From positions 751,501 to 815,500 of the forward strand of contig NZ_FMIX01000004.1 of assembly GCF_900095845.1 (NCBI RefSeq): a DNA stretch of 64,000 bases. The letters are read 5' to 3'. The notes under the pieces were generated by a model. That model saw only the letters and a program-made list of their open reading frames with translations, did not search any database and was not told the DNA's origin. Numbering within the stretch: position 1 is the first letter of the stretch; every line of letters starts with the position of its first letter. The position numbers and the translations under genes were made by a program. Positions 60,206 to 64,000 of this stretch are shown here, one piece after another. This stretch comes from Streptococcus timonensis (GTDB lineage: Bacteria > Bacillota > Bacilli > Lactobacillales > Streptococcaceae).

Positions 60206-61186
60206 TTACACACGTTCGGTCCATGAAGTTGCTGTTGTTTTAAGAACTTTGTTGAGTTCATCGATGTTCTCAAAACCAGTTGTACGAAGCCATTCGCGAG
60301 CAGCTGCTTCACCGTCTTTGATATAAGCTTCAACTGATCCAGCCCATGTTGCACGTCCACAAAGAACACCATTGAAGTTTGCACCTGATTCGTGGGCAAA
60401 TACAAGAGTTTCTTGGAAGAGTTTAGCTGATACACCTGCACTCAAGTAGATGTATGGCAAGTTAGTAGCTTCGTCTTGAGCTTTAAAGAAGGCCGCTGCT
60501 TCTTCACGTGTATGAACGATTTCGCCATCGCCAAATCCTTCAACGTATTTCACGTTAACTGGAACTTCCACTTTCAAGACATCGATGTTAAAGCGTGGGT
60601 CTGAGAAGACCTTCATAGCACCGATAACCTTGCGTGGTTTTACTTTAGCGTATTCTGCAGAACCTGCGTCCGCAATCTTTTCATCGTAAGCCAAGATTTC
60701 AAGGAAGAATGGAATATCTTCAGCTACACACTCAGAACCAATACGTTCAATGTAGGCTTGTTTTTGTTGGTTGAGTTCGTCAGAGCTATCTACGTCATAG
60801 TAAAGCAAGAATTTAACGGCATCTGCACCTTGTTCTTTGATACGTTTTGCAGACCAAACGTCCAAGCAGTCTGGCAAGCGTTTTGTACTTGTTGTATCGT
60901 ATCCTGTTTTCTCATAAGCAAGGAGAAGACCTGCATTTGGATCAAGAGCTTTTGTAGCTGGAAGTCCGTACTCAGGGTCAAGTAGCATAGATGAAGCATA
61001 TTTAGTCAATTCATCTGCCACCAATACTTTTAGTTCTTCCATTTGAGCAACTGTTGGCTCTTCTGTTTGGTATTGAGCCATGAGGCGTTTCAAAGCACCA
61101 CGTTGGTCAAAGGCGAGAGCTGAGATGATACCATTCTCATCAGACAGTTTTTGCATACAAGCGCGTTTATTTTCTGTTAAAACCAT
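60206..61186 (-). CDS. lacD: Tagatose 1,6-bisphosphate aldolase
   Basis: A 326-residue class I aldolase that splits tagatose-1,6-bisphosphate to DHAP and glyceraldehyde-3-phosphate. Schiff-base region [12 protein letters not shown] and the N-terminal [12 protein letters not shown] are typical of LacD. It follows lacC by 1 bp. Confidence 0.96.
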   Translation of the reverse strand: MVLTENKRACMQKLSDENGIISALAFDQRGALKRLMAQYQTEEPTVAQMEELKVLVADELTKYASSMLLDPEYGLPATKALDPNAGLLLAYEKTGYDTTSTKRLPDCLDVWSAKRIKEQGADAVKFLLYYDVDSSDELNQQKQAYIERIGSECVAEDIPFFLEILAYDEKIADAGSAEYAKVKPRKVIGAMKVFSDPRFNIDVLKVEVPVNVKYVEGFGDGEIVHTREEAAAFFKAQDEATNLPYIYLSAGVSAKLFQETLVFAHESGANFNGVLCGRATWAGSVEAYIKDGEAAAREWLRTTGFENIDELNKVLKTTATSWTERV

Positions 61187-61187
61187 T

Positions 61188-62117
61188 TTACACCTCTTTT
61201 ACAATTAATTGGTCATATAGACCTTGATAGTTAGCCATATTGACATGACCGGTCATTTTTTCTTGAGCATTAAGCATACCAAGGACATTTGCCTTGATCA
61301 ACAGTTCTTGATCCGTTTCTTTATGGAAAAGACCTGAAGCAATACCTGCCACTGTAGAATCGCCAGAACCGACTGGATTTACTACTTGAATTCTTGGAAT
61401 ATCTACTTTGTAGAAAGTATCACCGTGCTTAGCAAATGCACCATTAGCACCTAATGAAACGATAATCCACTCGATTCCATCAAAAAGTGGTTCTTGAAGG
61501 ACTTCTTTTAATTCATCCAAGTCTTTAGAAATTTCTCTTCCTAAAAGTTGAGACAATTCTTCATTATTTGGTTTGATGACTGTTGGTTTATGTGGAGACT
61601 CAAGAACTGCCTGAAGTGCAGCGCCTGAACAGTCCAAGACAACAGGTTTCCCAGCATGATTTGCAAGTTCAACCAGACTAGCATAATAATCCACTGGAAG
61701 TCCTGCTGGTAGACTACCTGAAATGGCCACTACCTCTACAGTCTCTAAAAGTTCTTTGAAATGAGCCAAGAAATCTTGACCTTCTTTTTCTTGAACTTCA
61801 GGACCTTTTTCTAGGATTTCTGTTTGGTTTTCTCCATGTAGAATTGCGATACAGTTACGGGTTTCACCTTGAATAGAGAAGAAACGTTTGCTTACTTTAT
61901 CATCAATATTTTCTACTAAAAAATCACCAAGTTTACCACCGACAAGCCCAGTTGCCACTACTGAATCACCGAATTCTGATAGGACACGTGTAACGTTAAG
62001 ACCTTTACCACCAGCCGTTTTAGTGACATCAACAACACGATTGACAGTGTCAATTTTCAGTTCATCCAAAGGATAGGAAATATCAATGGATGGGTTCATT
62101 GTGACTGTTAAAATCAT
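61188..62117 (-). CDS. lacC: Tagatose-6-phosphate kinase
   Basis: A 309-residue PfkB-family kinase that makes tagatose-1,6-bisphosphate. N-terminal [15 protein letters not shown] and the C-terminal [12 protein letters not shown] (catalytic Asp) are present. Gap of 10 bp to lacB. Confidence 0.95.
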   Translation of the reverse strand: MILTVTMNPSIDISYPLDELKIDTVNRVVDVTKTAGGKGLNVTRVLSEFGDSVVATGLVGGKLGDFLVENIDDKVSKRFFSIQGETRNCIAILHGENQTEILEKGPEVQEKEGQDFLAHFKELLETVEVVAISGSLPAGLPVDYYASLVELANHAGKPVVLDCSGAALQAVLESPHKPTVIKPNNEELSQLLGREISKDLDELKEVLQEPLFDGIEWIIVSLGANGAFAKHGDTFYKVDIPRIQVVNPVGSGDSTVAGIASGLFHKETDQELLIKANVLGMLNAQEKMTGHVNMANYQGLYDQLIVKEV

Positions 62118-62127
62118 AAGTCACCTC

Positions 62128-62643
62128 TTAGTCGTGGTATTCACCACGATCCCATTTTTCAAGGAACTCTGCAAAGAAGTTGGCATCAGTTTGATGATCG
62201 TTATGACTTTCAACGTGTTGGATTTTAGCAATCAATTTTTTGTTTTCTTCTGATGGTTTGTATTCAGCGTTGATGAAAGCTTCAATGATATCACACATGA
62301 GCAATTCGCCAGTGATTTTACCACCAAATCCGATTACGTTGGCATTCAATTGTTCTTTTGCATATAAAGCTGTTGTCATATCGCGAACCAAAGCAGAACG
62401 AACACCAGGAACCTTGTTAACAGCATTATTAATACCCACACCAGTACCACAGATACATACACCAAGATCAGCTTGGCCACTAACTACTGCTTCACCAACT
62501 TTTTTACCAAAGATAGGGTAGTGGGTACGAGCGTGGTCATAAGTACCAAAGTCGATAACTTCATGTCCTTTTGATTTCAAAAATTCTGAAACAGCCATTT
62601 TTTCATTTGTTACGATGTGGTCACATCCAATTGCAATTCTCAT
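62128..62643 (-). CDS. lacB: Galactose-6-phosphate isomerase subunit LacB
   Basis: A 171-residue RpiB/LacAB-fold subunit; with LacA it converts galactose-6-phosphate to tagatose-6-phosphate. [14 protein letters not shown] and [14 protein letters not shown] are typical. A 148-bp gap with a BOX-like element separates it from lacA. Confidence 0.95.
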   Translation of the reverse strand: MRIAIGCDHIVTNEKMAVSEFLKSKGHEVIDFGTYDHARTHYPIFGKKVGEAVVSGQADLGVCICGTGVGINNAVNKVPGVRSALVRDMTTALYAKEQLNANVIGFGGKITGELLMCDIIEAFINAEYKPSEENKKLIAKIQHVESHNDHQTDANFFAEFLEKWDRGEYHD

Positions 62644-62684
62644 TAGTTATTCCCTCCGATTAATTGTATAAATCTAATATCATT

Positions 62685-62794
62685 TATTCTAACTCAAGAA
62701 AAATCAAGATTAGCTTAGGAAGCGAGCTGCGAGCATAACTGAGGTTAGCTAAAGTGAGCTGACGACAGATTATCTTGATTTTTGGAGAGTATTA
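62685..62794. repeat. BOX-like (A-C type) mobile repeat between lacA and lacB
   Basis: About 105 bp with a 12-bp perfect inverted repeat (AAAAATCAAGAT ... ATCTTGATTTTT) inside. On the minus strand it begins ATACTCTCCAAAAATC, has GTCGTCAGCT, AACCTCA and GCTTCCTA in the middle and ends GATTTTTCTTGAGT. These islands follow the pneumococcal BOX consensus as I remember it, without boxB. One end abuts the lacA stop codon. Confidence 0.75.
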
Positions 62795-63217
62795 GCACAT
62801 TTTGTTCAACATGTCGACACGGATTTGGTGACGACCGCCATCATACTTACCATTTACAAAGCCTTTAGCAATGTTTTTAGCCAATTCATCACCAACAAGT
62901 TGAGCACCCATCGTAATCATACGTGAGTTGTTGTGACCGCGAGTCATATAAGCTGAACGTTCATCAGAAACTTCTGCAGCAACCATTCCTTTGATTTTAG
63001 TAGCAACCATAAACGGACCTGCACCATAAGCATCAATGACGATACCAAGGTTTTGTTCTTCTTTCTTAACTTCTTCCGCAACCGCAAGAGTTACATCAAC
63101 AAAGTCTTGACCTTCTGCTGTAACATCCACTACGTGGAAGTTTTCTTTTTCCAAGAAGTCTTTTACAACTTCTTTCAATCTTAAACCTGCAGCATCTGCA
63201 CCAATAACAATAGCCAT
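62792..63217 (-). CDS. lacA: Galactose-6-phosphate isomerase subunit LacA
   Basis: A 141-residue subunit, partner of LacB, first gene of the lacABCD operon for tagatose-6-phosphate catabolism of lactose and galactose taken up by the [22 protein letters not shown] and [12 protein letters not shown] fit LacA. The stop codon overlaps the end of the BOX-like repeat. The PTS and phospho-beta-galactosidase genes (lacFEG) are not in the window. Confidence 0.95.
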   Translation of the reverse strand: MAIVIGADAAGLRLKEVVKDFLEKENFHVVDVTAEGQDFVDVTLAVAEEVKKEEQNLGIVIDAYGAGPFMVATKIKGMVAAEVSDERSAYMTRGHNNSRMITMGAQLVGDELAKNIAKGFVNGKYDGGRHQIRVDMLNKMC

Positions 63218-63392
63218 ATTGTATACTCCTTTTTTATAATAGACCAGTAAAACTTTTTGATTCTAGCCTAAAATAGACCTTTCTCAAATAGTTACTAGTA
63301 GTTTTGTTGACAATAATTTAAATTAAGAACAAATATCTTATTCGTTTCTTAATAAGCTTTCTTCAGAGAAAAGCCAGAACAGTAATCTTGTT

Positions 63393-63479
63393 AAAATAAA
63401 CACAAATTGTTCTTTATAAACATAATATACTACTATTAGTTGGAAAAGTCAACAATTTATGTTTGTTTTTGTTTATTTT
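63393..63479 (-). promoter_or_regulatory. lacABCD promoter with flanking inverted LacR-type operators
   Basis: Minus-strand promoter: -35 TTGACT, 17-bp spacer, -10 TATATT (plus-strand 63424-63452). Around it lie nested inverted repeats: AAAATAAACA (63393-63402) with TGTTTATTTT (63470-63479), AAATTGTT (63404-63411) with AACAATTT (63451-63458), and AAACATAA (63418-63425) with TTATGTTT (63457-63464). Confidence 0.68.
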
Positions 63480-64000
63480 ATAAAATCTCGATATCAAATC
63501 CAATCTGCTCAAAATCACTAGGTTTTATAATCTTAACATCTTTCTTATCTTCCAGTCTATCTCCTTCTTCTATTGAAGTAGACAAACCTGACCATGGTTC
63601 CAAGGCAATAAAAGGACCTTTATTAAGAGTTGACCATACGATTAAATATGGAAACTCTTTAAAATCTAGTTTCAAACCTTTATCATGTTTTCGTGAACGC
63701 AAAGCTACTGTGCGAGATTCCAACTCATCTAATGTCACAGCATCATAGCTAAAGAAGTCATAATTCAAGTCTATTTCTTTTTGATTGTTTAACCAAGAAC
63801 TTCTATCTTTGAAATCCAACATTCCTGTTTCTGGGAAAGGTTTTGGAACTGTACATGTTTCTGGCTTTTCAAATTCAAGATAGTAATCCTCATACACTTC
63901 ACCATCTAATAATGGACAGTTAAAACCAGGATGCCCACCAATAAAATATGGCATACTCTTTTCAGCTTCTTTATTATAGACTTTATACAGAGTACGTATG
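63478..64000 (-). CDS. LacX-type aldose 1-epimerase (galactose mutarotase-like), partial
   Basis: The reading frame is open to the right edge of the window on the minus strand, so the N-terminal part is missing; the ATG at 63954 is internal. The visible 174 residues include the family motif FIGGHPGFNCPL, with the catalytic His, and a C-terminal LNKGPFIALEPWSG. LacX is often encoded next to lac operons in streptococci and interconverts aldose anomers. It lies upstream of the lacA promoter. Confidence 0.88.
   Translation of the reverse strand, partial: IRTLYKVYNKEAEKSMPYFIGGHPGFNCPLLDGEVYEDYYLEFEKPETCTVPKPFPETGMLDFKDRSSWLNNQKEIDLNYDFFSYDAVTLDELESRTVALRSRKHDKGLKLDFKEFPYLIVWSTLNKGPFIALEPWSGLSTSIEEGDRLEDKKDVKIIKPSDFEQIGFDIEIL

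Overview
The window is low-GC Firmicute DNA from a mitis-group Streptococcus, probably on the S. mitis / S. oralis / S. infantis side. Three things support this. Many encoded proteins look near-identical to pneumococcal ones as I remember them (Rex, XerS, RelQ, MutX, Ung, MacP). There is a LytB-type choline-binding glucosaminidase, which implies choline-decorated teichoic acid. There is also a BOX-like repeat in the lac operon. I assign no species. I found no tRNA, rRNA, CRISPR array, prophage or insertion sequence.

Layout, left to right. 1-5364: the 3' part of radC, then minus-strand rex with a glutamine-amidotransferase gene, a cysteine desulfurase with two small DUF proteins, prs, and a CYTH-domain gene. 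5498-8854: the relQ-nadK-rluD-pta operon. 9000-12184: rbgA, rnhB and a CLC transporter. 12447-13599: a putative difSL site and xerS, which mark the chromosome terminus. Up to xerS most genes run on +; after it most run on -, as expected when the replichore changes. 13634-18255: MATE pump, pyrC, mutX, ung and a HAD nucleotidase. 18256-25220: an accessory surface region with a Thr-rich LPXTG adhesin on +, lytB on -, and a three-gene minus-strand operon (glycosyltransferase-GtrA, NAGPA-type phosphodiester glycosidase, small membrane protein).

25431-33720: a Cys-cluster protein, rexA/rexB and a CPBP protease. 33904-38537: a HAD phosphatase, an ABC exporter facing a two-component system, and a SemiSWEET transporter. 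38704-44077: pcrA, then glmU-nudix-macP-mtnN. 44235-48722: a GH25 muramidase, a DUF368/PopT lipid-carrier transporter, a YbaK/EbsC deacylase, a histidine phosphatase and lysS. 48807-55297: fhs, coaB-coaC-ECF transporter, udk and ptsHI. 55661-59249: nrdH, nrdE and nrdF. 59382-64000: lacR facing lacABCD, with a partial lacX-type mutarotase at the right edge.

Most of the window is conserved core genome. The least explained parts are the adhesin with its long leader, the glycosyltransferase/NAGPA operon with its repeat-bearing promoter, the ABC/two-component module with an 11-bp-phased repeat upstream of the transporter, the overlap of difSL with the xerS promoter, and the symmetric operator architecture plus BOX-like insertion in the lac operon.
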